64,000 nucleotides of DNA from an uncultured Bacillota bacterium (GCA_949297575.1 CASFTB010000001.1:157287-221286); one strand, 5' to 3'. Counted from the first letter of the stretch, positions 37,517 through 47,828 are shown. Program-made: numbers and translations. The notes: generated by a model not told the origin, from the letters alone.

Positions 37517-39811
37517 ATGAAAAGTAGTGTCGGGAGTAAAAAGCAAGGACGTGTTTTAGATAAAGTAAAAATTTCGATAGTTGTGCCGGTTTTTAATGTA
37601 GAGCAAGATTTGGCATATTGCTTAGACTGTTTGATAGGACAAACGTTAAAGGAAATAGAAATTATTTGTGTAGAAGATGCTTCAACAGACAACAGTAAAA
37701 ATATTCTTAATGATTATGCAAAACGGGATAATAGAATAAAGATTATTCAACATGTAGAAAATTTATCAGCAAGTATTTCCAGAAAAGATGGTGCAATAGC
37801 AGCAAGTGGCGAATATACATTGTTTGTTGATCCTGATGATAGTTTAGAAAGAAATGCTTTAGAGAGACTATATTTAACTGCAAAAGAAAAACAAGTAGAA
37901 ATAGTGCATTTCGGAACAAATGTCATTAATAAGGGAGTAACAGATAGTCAAGTTGAGTGGTATAAAAAATTTTCCAAGCCGTATAGCGGGTTTATTTATG
38001 GAGAAGAAGTTTTTACGAAATGTTTTGAAACGCAGGAGTATCGCTTCAATATTTGGAATAAATTGATATTGACCTCTCTTTGTAAAAAAGCAATGGCAGT
38101 CCATACGGACGTTCCTTTGCCGAAAGCACAAGATTTATATGCTTATTTTTTAATTGCATATTATGCTAGGTCTTATTATGGAATGGAAGATAAATTTTAT
38201 AATTATTCTTTTGGAAGTGGGGTAAGCGGGGGCAGAAATTTTACAGAGGAGAAGTTTAGACGCCATTGTACACAAGCGAATGTTGCTTTGTTTATCATTG
38301 ATTTTTTAATAAAGCAAAATTGTTTGAAGAAATACTATAAAGCGACTTATAAAATTATCAATAATTTAATCAACGACAATCTTGCAAGCATTAAAGCGTG
38401 TGGTAAAGCTCGTGCTCCTTTTAGCGCTGAACGTATTTTTTGCGATTATTGGCTTTTCGGAGAATATAACCACATATTAGTGGAGTATATTCAAAAAGAG
38501 AAAGACCAGATTTGTGCTAAATTATTATTTGAAATTGATTTCAAAATTTTCAAAAATGTTTCCATAAAAACTAGAAAACTTGTTTTGAATAATTTATTAA
38601 AAATAGGAGACGACTTTCCCGATATTATTAGAGACTTAACTGAAAGTGCAGGAGTACAAAGTAAAGATTATATGTTCCTGCGTGCTATCAATGCTACAAA
38701 ACGAGCAAAAGCCTACGGGGATCGTTATATTCCAGTTTTTATGGCAACCAATAATAACTACGCGGCATTTTTAGGGGTTACTCTTAATTCATTAATAAAA
38801 AATTCGGATAGCTATTATTTTTACGATATATATATTTTGCATTCTGGAATCAATGAATATTATATAAACAAATTAGATAGTGTGACAGGTGGGAATATTT
38901 CTGTATGCTGTCTAAATGTAAAGGAGATAATAACTTCTCAAAGCCTATATTCTAATAGGCATTATTCTGTTGAAATGTATCACCGTTTTCTTATCCCTGA
39001 GCTTTTTTTCTTTTTAGAAAAGGTGATATATATTGATTGTGATACGATTGTTTTAGACAGTATTCACAGGTTATACAATATAGATATTGGAAACAATGTT
39101 TTGGGGGCGGCGAGAAACTTATTGCACACTGAAATGTATAGATATGTGCTAAATAAACTAAATGCTGACCCTAAGAAATATATTAACTCAGGTGTTTTAA
39201 TAATTAATTGTGAACAATTTATATCGCAAGGAATAAAAAATAAGTGCTATGCTTTTTTAAAAGAGCATGGCGACTTGGTATGTCCTGATCAGGATGCGTT
39301 AAACTTGTGTTGCAAAGACATAGCAGTTATTGACAACAGTTGGAACTTCCAGTGGCATCACGCATTAAATAAAGGCATTTCAAAATATGCCTTGGTTAAC
39401 GGGGATGCTGAAATTTTTGCTACTGCTTCTGAACATATAAAATTGCTTCATTTTACTTCTGATAGAAAACCGTGGAATTACAGTATGTCTAACTATTCAG
39501 AAGTTTTTTGGAATTATGCAAAGACATCGCTTTTTTCCTTAGAAGTAGAACATAGATATAGAGACTTGCAGGATCCTATCAACAATAAGATAAAAGATTT
39601 ATATGTAAAGATAGGAAAATTGACAAAGCAAATAGAGGAGCTTAAAAGAAAGAAGAATTCAAAGTTTTTAAAGGTGATGGCATGGCCGTTCAATATGCTT
39701 GTTAAAACATTTAAATGTATCAAAAATAAAGGTATTCATTATACGATTATCCGTATTTTTGCAGGAAGAAAAAAAGCATTATCGTATGAAGAAAAGAAAA
39801 ACAGGGGTTGA
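37517..39811 (+). CDS. two-domain glycosyltransferase (GT2 + GT8)
   Basis: 764 residues. The N-terminal part is a GT2/GT-A transferase (ISIVVPVFNVEQDLAYCLDCL; nucleotide-binding VEDASTDNS; DxD-like FVDPDDS). After about residue 400 comes a GT8 domain (YIPVFMATNNNYAAFLGVTL; metal-binding D507-C-D509 in YIDCDTIVL; INSGVLIINCE; CPDQDALN). A charged tail suggests membrane or partner association. The ATG at 37517 is 8 nt from AAGGAG; the GTG at 37511 is too close. The gene is strikingly AT-rich with A/T-ending codons, unlike the neighbouring dehydrogenase, so it was probably acquired. It likely adds two different sugars to a surface polysaccharide. Confidence 0.88.
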   Translation: MKSSVGSKKQGRVLDKVKISIVVPVFNVEQDLAYCLDCLIGQTLKEIEIICVEDASTDNSKNILNDYAKRDNRIKIIQHVENLSASISRKDGAIAASGEYTLFVDPDDSLERNALERLYLTAKEKQVEIVHFGTNVINKGVTDSQVEWYKKFSKPYSGFIYGEEVFTKCFETQEYRFNIWNKLILTSLCKKAMAVHTDVPLPKAQDLYAYFLIAYYARSYYGMEDKFYNYSFGSGVSGGRNFTEEKFRRHCTQANVALFIIDFLIKQNCLKKYYKATYKIINNLINDNLASIKACGKARAPFSAERIFCDYWLFGEYNHILVEYIQKEKDQICAKLLFEIDFKIFKNVSIKTRKLVLNNLLKIGDDFPDIIRDLTESAGVQSKDYMFLRAINATKRAKAYGDRYIPVFMATNNNYAAFLGVTLNSLIKNSDSYYFYDIYILHSGINEYYINKLDSVTGGNISVCCLNVKEIITSQSLYSNRHYSVEMYHRFLIPELFFFLEKVIYIDCDTIVLDSIHRLYNIDIGNNVLGAARNLLHTEMYRYVLNKLNADPKKYINSGVLIINCEQFISQGIKNKCYAFLKEHGDLVCPDQDALNLCCKDIAVIDNSWNFQWHHALNKGISKYALVNGDAEIFATASEHIKLLHFTSDRKPWNYSMSNYSEVFWNYAKTSLFSLEVEHRYRDLQDPINNKIKDLYVKIGKLTKQIEELKRKKNSKFLKVMAWPFNMLVKTFKCIKNKGIHYTIIRIFAGRKKALSYEEKKNRG

Positions 39812-39833
39812 ATAATAAGCAGGAGTTTATACA

Positions 39834-41882
39834 ATGACAGAAAATACAAAGTTTTGGGAAACAGGAAAATATAAATATGGCTTTGTTGTTGTAAAGGGGA
39901 AAAATATCTTAGATAATATTTTGCCAAAAGATTGGTTGATAAGCGGATTACCAAATAAATACTATATTGCATATTCTCCTGATGTTAAATATTGTTGCAG
40001 ACAAAAAGAGGATAATTGGGTTGTTTTGTGCGGCAATTATTGTATGGATGTAATTGCAGGGCATATGGAGTTTTCATCCATTGTAGAAACTCTCCTGGAG
40101 CGTTTAACTGTTTCGGAAGATGAATTTTACAAATATCTTGACGATTTGAATGGGCGATTTGTCTGTATTTATTCAAGAGAAGGAAAAACCTATGTTTTAA
40201 ACGATGCGGTCGGAGAGCGCAGTGTATATTATTCAACAGATCAAGTTGTAATAGCCTCACATTATAATCTAGTTCATGATGTCGTGCAGACGAAAGAAGA
40301 TTCTTTTTGGAAAAAGTACTGCGAATGGGTCGCTGATAAAAAGAAGGAGCACAAGCCTTGGCCTTGGGTAATGCCAGGGGATAGAACGCCTTGGGAAAAA
40401 ATTAAAATTTTAACACCCAATCACAGAATTATTTTACCTAAAATGTTAATTGAAAGGTTCTACCCGAGGTCAAACATACCTGAGGTAGATGTTAATGAGG
40501 CTACGAAACAAATTTCTCAATTAATAAAAAGAGAGGCAGAAACACTTTCTAAATATTATAAGATATATCAAAGTTTAACGGCAGGAAGTGATACTAGAAT
40601 ATCTTTAGCTGCGGTTAAAGATATAAAAGATGAAATAGTTTTTTTTACCTATCACGATAGAACAGTTAGTCATGGAATGTATGAAAGCGAAGATAGAGAA
40701 CAAAATCTTAAACTCGCCCAAAAAATAAGTGAAAAAGAGCAACTTGATTTTAGAGATATAGTAATCGCTGGAGAAACTTTGCCTAATGAATTAAAAGAAG
40801 TTTTAGAAATAAATCATTATCATCATCATATACCCCAATTATTAAAACAGTATTCAAAATTTTTTCCCGAAGGGAGTATCCATTTACGATCTAATTTAAT
40901 AGAAATCATTAGAGGTAATGAGCATGCTCCTTTAAATACATTTGAAAAAGGGTTAAATATTGGAGCATATTTCGCATCAGTAAATAGCTATTCAAAAGAA
41001 TATAAATATTTTGATGAAGTTGCAAAAATTTTTAATCAATTTTATTTACAAAGTCATTTAGATAAAGTTTTTAACTATTCCGTTTCTCATTTGTTTTTTT
41101 GGGAATATAGGGTTGGGGTATGGTGTTCGGGAGCTGTATTAACAGAGACGGATTTGGTGGTTGATACCTTTCAACTTTTTAATTGTAGAAGACTTTTAAA
41201 TATAGGATTAAGTATGCCTGCTTTTTATAGAAATCGATCTATCTTGTATGATAAAGTATTGCAAAATTTGTGGCCAGATTTATTAGAATATGGTATACCA
41301 AATAAGCGAGAGCAACTATATGGTTTAATTAATAAGAGCGAAATAAAAAATGGTCAAATATATTTTGATCAGAATATGGAGTTAATTGCTGGTAATATTT
41401 TTGAAAATACTTCAGCTCCGCCCTTTATTTTTGAGCCATATGGGCAAGGGGTAAGTTTTGGGCTTTCTTCAAATAAAGTAAGAAAAGGAGATTATTGCGG
41501 CTTTAGAGTTAAATATAAAATTGAAGAGGGGAAAAATTATTTTTATCAAACAGAGATAAAAACACTATGGATGCAAGGTGCCCAAGGAGGGATAGTTTAC
41601 GAGCTTGTAATTAATGGAGAAACGGTTTATAAATTGCCTGTAAATGCTTGCTTTTTCGTTAATCAAATACGTTTTTCCTTTAAAGCTAACGAAAGCAGAG
41701 TTGATACAATTGAAATTAGAGTAAGAGCAGAGAAGGATATTAATACCGCAATATACAATAGTACAATCGATGTGCGCTGTTTAGAATTAAAACGCGAGTA
41801 TGGCGGAAGAGAGTATGATTACGTTCCAAATATTTTAGATACTTATAGTGCAGTAAGTCAATATAATGTCATGGAAAAATAA
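39834..41882 (+). CDS. asparagine-synthetase-like (ATP-PPase) protein
   Basis: 682 residues resembling class B asparagine synthetases. An N-terminal Ntn-type region (about 1-170, with LNGRFVCIYSREGKTYVLNDAVGERSVYY split over two strands) lacks the catalytic N-terminal Cys, so it cannot act as a glutaminase. An ATP-pyrophosphatase domain follows with P-loop variant TAGSDTR at 249-255. A beta-rich C-terminal segment (about 510-650) is unusual for the family. Such proteins occur in polysaccharide and natural-product clusters, where they may amidate a uronic acid; that would fit the UDP-glucuronate-forming neighbour but is inference. It is strongly AT-rich, like the preceding gene. Confidence 0.65.
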   Translation: MTENTKFWETGKYKYGFVVVKGKNILDNILPKDWLISGLPNKYYIAYSPDVKYCCRQKEDNWVVLCGNYCMDVIAGHMEFSSIVETLLERLTVSEDEFYKYLDDLNGRFVCIYSREGKTYVLNDAVGERSVYYSTDQVVIASHYNLVHDVVQTKEDSFWKKYCEWVADKKKEHKPWPWVMPGDRTPWEKIKILTPNHRIILPKMLIERFYPRSNIPEVDVNEATKQISQLIKREAETLSKYYKIYQSLTAGSDTRISLAAVKDIKDEIVFFTYHDRTVSHGMYESEDREQNLKLAQKISEKEQLDFRDIVIAGETLPNELKEVLEINHYHHHIPQLLKQYSKFFPEGSIHLRSNLIEIIRGNEHAPLNTFEKGLNIGAYFASVNSYSKEYKYFDEVAKIFNQFYLQSHLDKVFNYSVSHLFFWEYRVGVWCSGAVLTETDLVVDTFQLFNCRRLLNIGLSMPAFYRNRSILYDKVLQNLWPDLLEYGIPNKREQLYGLINKSEIKNGQIYFDQNMELIAGNIFENTSAPPFIFEPYGQGVSFGLSSNKVRKGDYCGFRVKYKIEEGKNYFYQTEIKTLWMQGAQGGIVYELVINGETVYKLPVNACFFVNQIRFSFKANESRVDTIEIRVRAEKDINTAIYNSTIDVRCLELKREYGGREYDYVPNILDTYSAVSQYNVMEK

Positions 41883-41905
41883 TCTATACAAAAAAGGCCT
41901 ATTAA

Positions 41906-42961
41906 ATGAACAACATCAAAATCTCTGTCATTATACCCATCTATAACGCGAGAGAAGAGCTGGCGGAGTGCCTTTCGGGCGTGCTTGCCCAATCGCTGCG
42001 CGAAATCGAAGTCATCTGCGTGGACGACGGCTCTTCCGACGGCAGTGCGGACGTCATCGCCGCCTTTGCCGCCAAAGACGTGCGCGTGCGGTATATCCGG
42101 CAGAAGAATCTCGGCTCCGGTCCCGCGCGCAACGCGGGCATCGGTGCGGCGCAGGGAGAGTTCGTCGCCTTTTTGGACGCGGACGACTGTTTCTATTCGG
42201 GCGGCACGCTGGAGCGGCTGTACACCGTCGCCGTGCGCGCGGGCGCGCTCATCTGCGGCGGCTCCATGGCGCAGGAGTCGGAGGGCAGGGCGATCACCGA
42301 TTATCACGGAGACTATGCAGGCTACCTCTTTACGCGCGAGGGCTGGGTCGACTTTAAAGACTACCAGTTCGATTACGGCTTTTACCGTTTTCTCTATAAG
42401 CGCGCGTTTTTGCGCGAAAAGGAGATCGCCTTTCCCTCCCATCGGCGGTACCAGGACCCGCCCTTCATGCTGCGGGCGTTTTCGGCGGCGGAAAAGTTCT
42501 ACGCCGTGCCGGACGTTACATATTGCTACCGCACCCATGCCGTGGGCTGGAACGAAGAGAACGTCCTCGGCCTTCTCTGCGGCATAGAAGAGAACCTGCG
42601 CCTCTCCGCGCGGCAGGGCCTCGCGCGGCTGCACGCGCTCAATTACAAGCGGCTGAACAAAGATTTCTGCGGCGCCGTCGTAGACACGGCGCTCCTGCAG
42701 CCGGATAAGCGGAAGATCGTCCGCAAGCTGGTCGAAGTGCAGCGCGCGGTCGACTGCACGCTGCTGCGCCGCGCGGGCGTAAGCGCCGACGAGGGCGTGT
42801 TCAGCGCCCCGCTCGAAGAGCTTCTGGCATACCTGTGCCGGATGGACGAACGCGTCTATGCGGAGGGGTGGTTCATCCGCAGGAAGCTCTTCCGCCTCTA
42901 CACCTGGCCCGTGCGCGCGGCGGGCAGGCTGGCGCGCGGCCTGCGCCCGAAAAAAAAGTGA
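41906..42961 (+). CDS. GT2 family glycosyltransferase
   Basis: 351 residues with a GT-A fold: KISVIIPIYNAREELAECL at the start, VDDGSSDGS for nucleotide binding, and DxD motif FLDADDCF near residue 90. An ERLYTVAVRAGALICGG segment and a later YRTHAVGWNEENV region follow. The C-terminus is basic and may sit at the membrane. Composition returns to G+C-rich, so the AT-rich tract ends just before this gene. The ribosome binding site is weak (AAAAAAGG), about 10 nt from the ATG. It closes the polysaccharide group and is followed by a terminator. Donor and acceptor are unknown. Confidence 0.9.
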   Translation: MNNIKISVIIPIYNAREELAECLSGVLAQSLREIEVICVDDGSSDGSADVIAAFAAKDVRVRYIRQKNLGSGPARNAGIGAAQGEFVAFLDADDCFYSGGTLERLYTVAVRAGALICGGSMAQESEGRAITDYHGDYAGYLFTREGWVDFKDYQFDYGFYRFLYKRAFLREKEIAFPSHRRYQDPPFMLRAFSAAEKFYAVPDVTYCYRTHAVGWNEENVLGLLCGIEENLRLSARQGLARLHALNYKRLNKDFCGAVVDTALLQPDKRKIVRKLVEVQRAVDCTLLRRAGVSADEGVFSAPLEELLAYLCRMDERVYAEGWFIRRKLFRLYTWPVRAAGRLARGLRPKKK

Positions 42962-43008
42962 ACACATGCGCGCATGCGCACGTCCGCATGCTTCGGCCGT
43001 GGCGGCCG

Positions 43009-43032
43009 GCCCCCCTCGCGGGGGCTTTTTTT
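43009..43032 (+). terminator. terminator of the polysaccharide genes
   Basis: GCCCCC, a short loop, GGGGGC, then TTTTTTT. Confidence 0.85.
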
Positions 43033-43084
43033 ATCCGCCGGAGAAGAAATCGGAAAAATTTTCCTGTCTTTTTCGGCGAAGCGC

Positions 43085-43113
43085 TTGACAGTGCCCCGTG
43101 CGTGCGTTACAAT
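43085..43113 (+). promoter_or_regulatory. promoter of the repeat-rich surface protein
   Basis: TTGACA (43085-43090), 17-bp spacer, TACAAT (43108-43113). A G+C-rich leader of about 165 nt follows, in which I see no recognisable riboswitch. Confidence 0.75.
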
Positions 43114-43283
43114 AAAACTACAAAATGTGCTTTTTGCACGGCCGATCATGCGGGCTGCCCGTCGGTCCACCCTTACCGGAGACCGGCGGGCGCTCTCTCT
43201 ATCGGGGATGCGTAGGGGGCGTGCGGGCTGCCCTGTCGGGCAAGGGAAGAAAGGCCGCCTGCGGCGGTACGGGGGAACAGAAG

Positions 43284-46200
43284 ATGAGCAAATTCGGGCG
43301 CGCGCTGGCAGCGGCGTGCTTTTTGGCGGTTTTCGCATGCGCCGCGTATTTGGCGTGCGGTTTTGCCGTGAACGGTGCAGAGATCGTCGGGGATGTGCGG
43401 GCACATTCCGCTCAGGTGCGGAGTGACCCGCTCTTTTTGTCTTCGCGGGAAGGGGAGCCGCTCTCCGTCTCCATCGAGGGCGCGGAAGATTGGACGTACG
43501 GCGACGGGGAGAAAAAAGTTTCCGTATCGCCCCTCGCGGAAGGGGCGGCCCCTGCCTATCTCTACACGGGCGAAACGGAGGCCGGCGCTCTCTACGAGAG
43601 CGCCGTGCAGCCCGCTGACGCGGGCTGCTATACGCTGACGGTCACTGCCGCCGGAGAAGACGGGGCGGTCGCCGCGGGGACGTGTGCGTTTACCATTCGG
43701 AAGAGGCCGCTCGGCGTCGTGTTCGAGGAGGTTTCCGCCTATACCTATACGGGGAGCCCCGTCTATCCGCAGTTTTCGGACGACCGCCTGGAGGGGGACG
43801 ACCTGCAATTTGAAGTGACGGCGGAAAACGCCTTCGGGCAGCCGTGCGACCCCGTCGCCGTCGGCGCGGGGTACCGTGCCCGCGTGCAGCTTGCGGGTGG
43901 GGCGGATGCCGCCAACTATTCCTTCGCGGGGGCGGAGAGCGCGCCGTATGCCATCGGCCCCGCCGAGCTCACGGTGCACATCGACGAAGAGACGGCGGCG
44001 GAATATACCGGCAGGCCGATCGATATCGAAGAGACGTCGAATGCTTCGGCGGTTGCCGTCTGCGCGGAGGATGAACCGGAGTGGGAATTCAGCCTCTCTC
44101 CGTGGGGCAGTGCCGGCTGGAAGCGGATAACCTCTCTGAAAGACGTATCGGACAGCGGCACCGTCTATTGGCATGTCTCCGCTCCGAACCACACTTCCCG
44201 TACGGGAGAAATTTCCTTTACGATCCGGCAGGCAGAAAATTCCTTTCTTCTCGGTTACGCGCGCGAGAACTGGCACTACGGCGAAAGCGCGGGGGCGGAA
44301 ACCGCCCCCGCGCCGAAATTCGGCGGGCAGACGATGCAGACCCTCTACTTTACCGCTGCGGGCGAACCGTATGCGGAATCGTTCGGGCCGCTGACGCCCG
44401 CGGGGCGGTACTATGCGCTCGTCACCGTCGAGGGGACGGAAAATTACACCGCGCTCAGCGAAAAATTTTACTTTACGGTGGAGCGGGCGCCGCTCTCCCT
44501 GCGTGCGGACGGTACCGCCGTCTACGGAGACGGCGCGGAGGAGATCGCCTATTCCGTTTCGGCGTCGGGGCTGAAAAACGGGGAAACGCCGTACGGATTG
44601 CTCTCGGCGGCGGGGTTGGAGCTTTCTCCCCGCGCGCTCTCCGCCTCCGGCGCGGCGTACGGCGCGGGTTCTCCCGCCGGGGAATACGGCGTGTATCTGG
44701 ACGGCTCCTTCGCCGCGGACGCGCTCGCGAATTATGAAGTGACGTTTGCGGCGGGGACGCTGCGCGTAGACCGTTTTCCGCTCACTGCCTCGCTGCAGCC
44801 CGCCTTCACTTCGCGGGTCTACGACGGTGCGGAAAAGGGCTACACCGCCTCCCTCTCCGCGGGCGCGTTCGGAGAAGAGGTGGAGGCGGTGCTCGCCTAT
44901 TCGGGCGCGGAGGGCACGCTTCCGGGCGCACCTTCGGATGCGGGCAGCTATACGGTGACGCTCGCCCTCTCCGCCGCGGATGCGCAAAATTACGCCCTCG
45001 GCGGGGAGACGTGTGCGCAGTTCGAGGTGCTTTTGCGCACGCTGGGCGTCGACTGCGGAGACGGCATCGTCCTCTCCGTCGAGTGGACGGAGCAGTGCAG
45101 CTACGTCTACGACGGCACGGACAAGACCTCCCTCGTGCGGGCATGGTTTTCGCCCTTCGGCGGAGGAAAGGCGGCGCTTGCCGTCTCGCCCGCGGCGGGG
45201 CAGGGCGCCTTCCGCGATGTCCGCGCGGGCGGCTATCTCTTCGAGGCGGTCGGGTTCGCAGACGCATCGCTCGCGCGCAATTACGCGCTGCCCGAGGGCG
45301 CCCTGCGGCAGGCAGCGTTTTTTATTGAACGGCGGGAGGTGTGCATCGCCGTGCCGGGCGGCAGCGCGCTGTTCGCAGACGAGATCCCCACCCTCGGCTG
45401 GGAATACGCGGGGGCATCCGCTTATCTCGAAGAGGCGCGCTTCCTCCCCGAGGACGGCATCCGCTTTTCGGTGACGACGGATGCCGCCCGCGGCAGCGCG
45501 GTCGGGGAGTACGCCGCGTACATCTCCGCCTGTACGGGCGGGCAGGGCAGGCTGTTCAATTACACCGTCAACGGCGGAGAGGGGTTTGTCTCCGCGCGCG
45601 GCGTTTTCGCCGTCCTCCCCGCGCCCATCGATACCGCGGGCACGGCCGGCTTTTCCGCCGTCTATGACGGAACGGTGCACCTGTTTGCGGAGGAAGCGGC
45701 GCTCTCCGCGAGCGTGCGCGGCGGCAGGGAGGGCAGCGTGCGCTGGCAGTTTTTCATAGACGGCGGCGCGGGTACGGGCATGTACTGCCTCGCGGAAGGC
45801 GTGTGCGGCGCGGGCACCTACACCGTGCGCTATACGGTGACGGCGCAGGATCACGCCCCCGCGGAGGGCACTTTCACCGTCACCGTCGGGCGCGCATCCA
45901 ACGGGTGGGAAGTTTTGCCCGCGGACGTCGGCCGAACGTACGGGGAGGACGCCGACCTCTCCGCCCTCTTCGGGCGGGCGAAGTTCGGGCAGGTGCGCGC
46001 CGAATATTATACTTCCCGCTCGGGCGCGGGCACGGCGGGCGATCCCTTCGTATACGGCGGGGCGGTGCCCGCCTCCGATCTCGGCGCGTACGCCCCCGCG
46101 GGCACCTACTATGTGCGGCTGTCGGTGGAGGGAACGGCAGACTATGCCGGTCTGGAGGGAGGCGCCGTCATGGCGGTCGCGCGCCGCCCCGTCGCGCTTC

Positions 46201-47828
46201 CCTCCTTTGCGGGCGGGGAGAGAGAAATTTCTTCCGTCTACGGCGGGCGGTGGGCAGACGGGTTTGGCTGTGACGTCCTCGGCATTTCCGTCGGCGACCC
46301 GTCGCTGCTGTCCGTCTCCTGCACGGGCGGCTCGCTGCTGCTGTCGGGCGGGGAACTGTACTTCCTTTCGGCGGGCGCGGGCGAGCACGCGGTCACTTTC
46401 TCCCTTACGGATGAAAACCACTGCTGGGAGGGCGCGGACGGCACGGACGCCGTCCTTTGCTGGTATGTCGCCCCCGCCTGCTACGACCTGAACGGCATCG
46501 GATACGCGGAAGCGTACGAGTACGTCTATGACGGGCAGGCGCATCTGCCCGCCCTCTCCCGCCTGCCGCAGGGGAAGGACGGCGTGCCCGTCTCCGTCCG
46601 CTATGAGGGCGGCGGAAGGGATGCGGGCGAAGGGGATGCGTGCGCCGTGCTCACCTCCGAAAGCCCCAACTATATCTTTGCAGGGGGCGAGGCGCGCTTT
46701 TATACGCGCGTGCGCATCCTGCCCCGCCCCGTGCAGGCCGTGTGGGTGCTGCCGGAGGGCGGGTTCACCTACAACGGAGAGGTGCAGCATTCGGCGGAAG
46801 ATCCCGCCATCCGCGCCTATTATACGGATGTGAACGGGCGCGCGGTGGAACTGTTCGTGGGCAAAAGCGCGGACGGGCCCTTCTGCGACTGGCGCGAAGG
46901 GGGCTATCTCTTTGCCGTCTCCTGTGCAGACGCGAACTACGCGCTCGGCGGCGGGAGCGTGCGGGTAGAGATGGCGCGCTCGCCCCTGACGGTCGCCGCG
47001 GAGGACAAGCAGGCCGTCTTCGGAGGGGAGGAGGTGCCGCTCACCTATACGGTGCAGGGGGAGCTTTACGGGCAGACGATCTGCGTCTTCCTCTCCCGCG
47101 AGGAAGGGAAGGGCGCGGGAGCGTACGCCGTTTCCGTCTCCGTTTCGGGCGCGGAAAATTTCGAAGTGACCGCCGTCGGCGGCGTGTACACCGTCCTGCC
47201 CGCGCCTTCCTCCCTGCGCGCGGAGATGGAGGGCTGGACGTACGGCGAGGAGGCAAAGCCGCCGCGCGTCTTCGGAGCGGCGGGAGAAGTGACCCTCCGC
47301 TATACGGGCACGTCCAACGGGGGAAAGGAATGGGACGGCGCCCTCCCGCCGACGGAGGCGGGAGAGTATGTGCTGACCGTTTCCGACGCGGGCAGCGCCG
47401 ACGTGCGCGGGGGCAGCGTGCGCATCCCCTTTACCGTCGCGCGCGCCCGGATATCCGTGCCCGCGCCGGGCGGCAGCGGTGCGCGCACCCTCTCCGAGCC
47501 GTATAGCGGCGGCGCGGGCGCCGTCCTGCTCTCCGGGTTCGACCCGACGGTTATGTCCGTTGCGGGCGTGCCGGTGCGCGCGGAAGGGGAAGAATTTTTC
47601 CTCGTCGCCGAGGGCGCAGGCACCTATACGGTGCGCATTCGCCTCCTCGATACGGACAACTTCGTCTGGGAGGGCGGCGAGGAGCTCGTGTTCGTGTGGC
47701 GGGCGGAGCCGTCTGCGGAGGAGGACGCCTGGCTGGCAGGCGTGGCGGCGACCTTCGCCGCGGCGGGCGCGGGTGCGCTCGGCGGGGCGTTCTTCTTAGG
47801 CAAGATGCGCGGGCGGCGAAGGCCGTGA
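43284..47828 (+). CDS. large surface protein with MBG/YDG-type beta repeats
   Basis: 1514 residues. A signal peptide or anchor (MSKFGRALAAACFLAVFACAA) is followed by a long chain of Ig-like beta modules of the MBG/YDG kind. Each is marked by YTG- or YDG-type text (YTYTGSPVY, RVYDGAEKGY, YVYDGTDKTS, AVYDGTVHLF, YVYDGQAHLP, FTYNGEVQHS), with AGTYTV-like strand ends. The protein ends in a hydrophobic helix and RGRRRP, with no LPxTG. Such proteins are surface stalks or adhesins. No enzyme motif is seen. I chose ATG 43284 after GGGGGAACAG; the open frame upstream to 43125 covers the promoter leader. It is monocistronic, with its own promoter and terminator. Confidence 0.85.
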   Translation: MSKFGRALAAACFLAVFACAAYLACGFAVNGAEIVGDVRAHSAQVRSDPLFLSSREGEPLSVSIEGAEDWTYGDGEKKVSVSPLAEGAAPAYLYTGETEAGALYESAVQPADAGCYTLTVTAAGEDGAVAAGTCAFTIRKRPLGVVFEEVSAYTYTGSPVYPQFSDDRLEGDDLQFEVTAENAFGQPCDPVAVGAGYRARVQLAGGADAANYSFAGAESAPYAIGPAELTVHIDEETAAEYTGRPIDIEETSNASAVAVCAEDEPEWEFSLSPWGSAGWKRITSLKDVSDSGTVYWHVSAPNHTSRTGEISFTIRQAENSFLLGYARENWHYGESAGAETAPAPKFGGQTMQTLYFTAAGEPYAESFGPLTPAGRYYALVTVEGTENYTALSEKFYFTVERAPLSLRADGTAVYGDGAEEIAYSVSASGLKNGETPYGLLSAAGLELSPRALSASGAAYGAGSPAGEYGVYLDGSFAADALANYEVTFAAGTLRVDRFPLTASLQPAFTSRVYDGAEKGYTASLSAGAFGEEVEAVLAYSGAEGTLPGAPSDAGSYTVTLALSAADAQNYALGGETCAQFEVLLRTLGVDCGDGIVLSVEWTEQCSYVYDGTDKTSLVRAWFSPFGGGKAALAVSPAAGQGAFRDVRAGGYLFEAVGFADASLARNYALPEGALRQAAFFIERREVCIAVPGGSALFADEIPTLGWEYAGASAYLEEARFLPEDGIRFSVTTDAARGSAVGEYAAYISACTGGQGRLFNYTVNGGEGFVSARGVFAVLPAPIDTAGTAGFSAVYDGTVHLFAEEAALSASVRGGREGSVRWQFFIDGGAGTGMYCLAEGVCGAGTYTVRYTVTAQDHAPAEGTFTVTVGRASNGWEVLPADVGRTYGEDADLSALFGRAKFGQVRAEYYTSRSGAGTAGDPFVYGGAVPASDLGAYAPAGTYYVRLSVEGTADYAGLEGGAVMAVARRPVALPSFAGGEREISSVYGGRWADGFGCDVLGISVGDPSLLSVSCTGGSLLLSGGELYFLSAGAGEHAVTFSLTDENHCWEGADGTDAVLCWYVAPACYDLNGIGYAEAYEYVYDGQAHLPALSRLPQGKDGVPVSVRYEGGGRDAGEGDACAVLTSESPNYIFAGGEARFYTRVRILPRPVQAVWVLPEGGFTYNGEVQHSAEDPAIRAYYTDVNGRAVELFVGKSADGPFCDWREGGYLFAVSCADANYALGGGSVRVEMARSPLTVAAEDKQAVFGGEEVPLTYTVQGELYGQTICVFLSREEGKGAGAYAVSVSVSGAENFEVTAVGGVYTVLPAPSSLRAEMEGWTYGEEAKPPRVFGAAGEVTLRYTGTSNGGKEWDGALPPTEAGEYVLTVSDAGSADVRGGSVRIPFTVARARISVPAPGGSGARTLSEPYSGGAGAVLLSGFDPTVMSVAGVPVRAEGEEFFLVAEGAGTYTVRIRLLDTDNFVWEGGEELVFVWRAEPSAEEDAWLAGVAATFAAAGAGALGGAFFLGKMRGRRRP

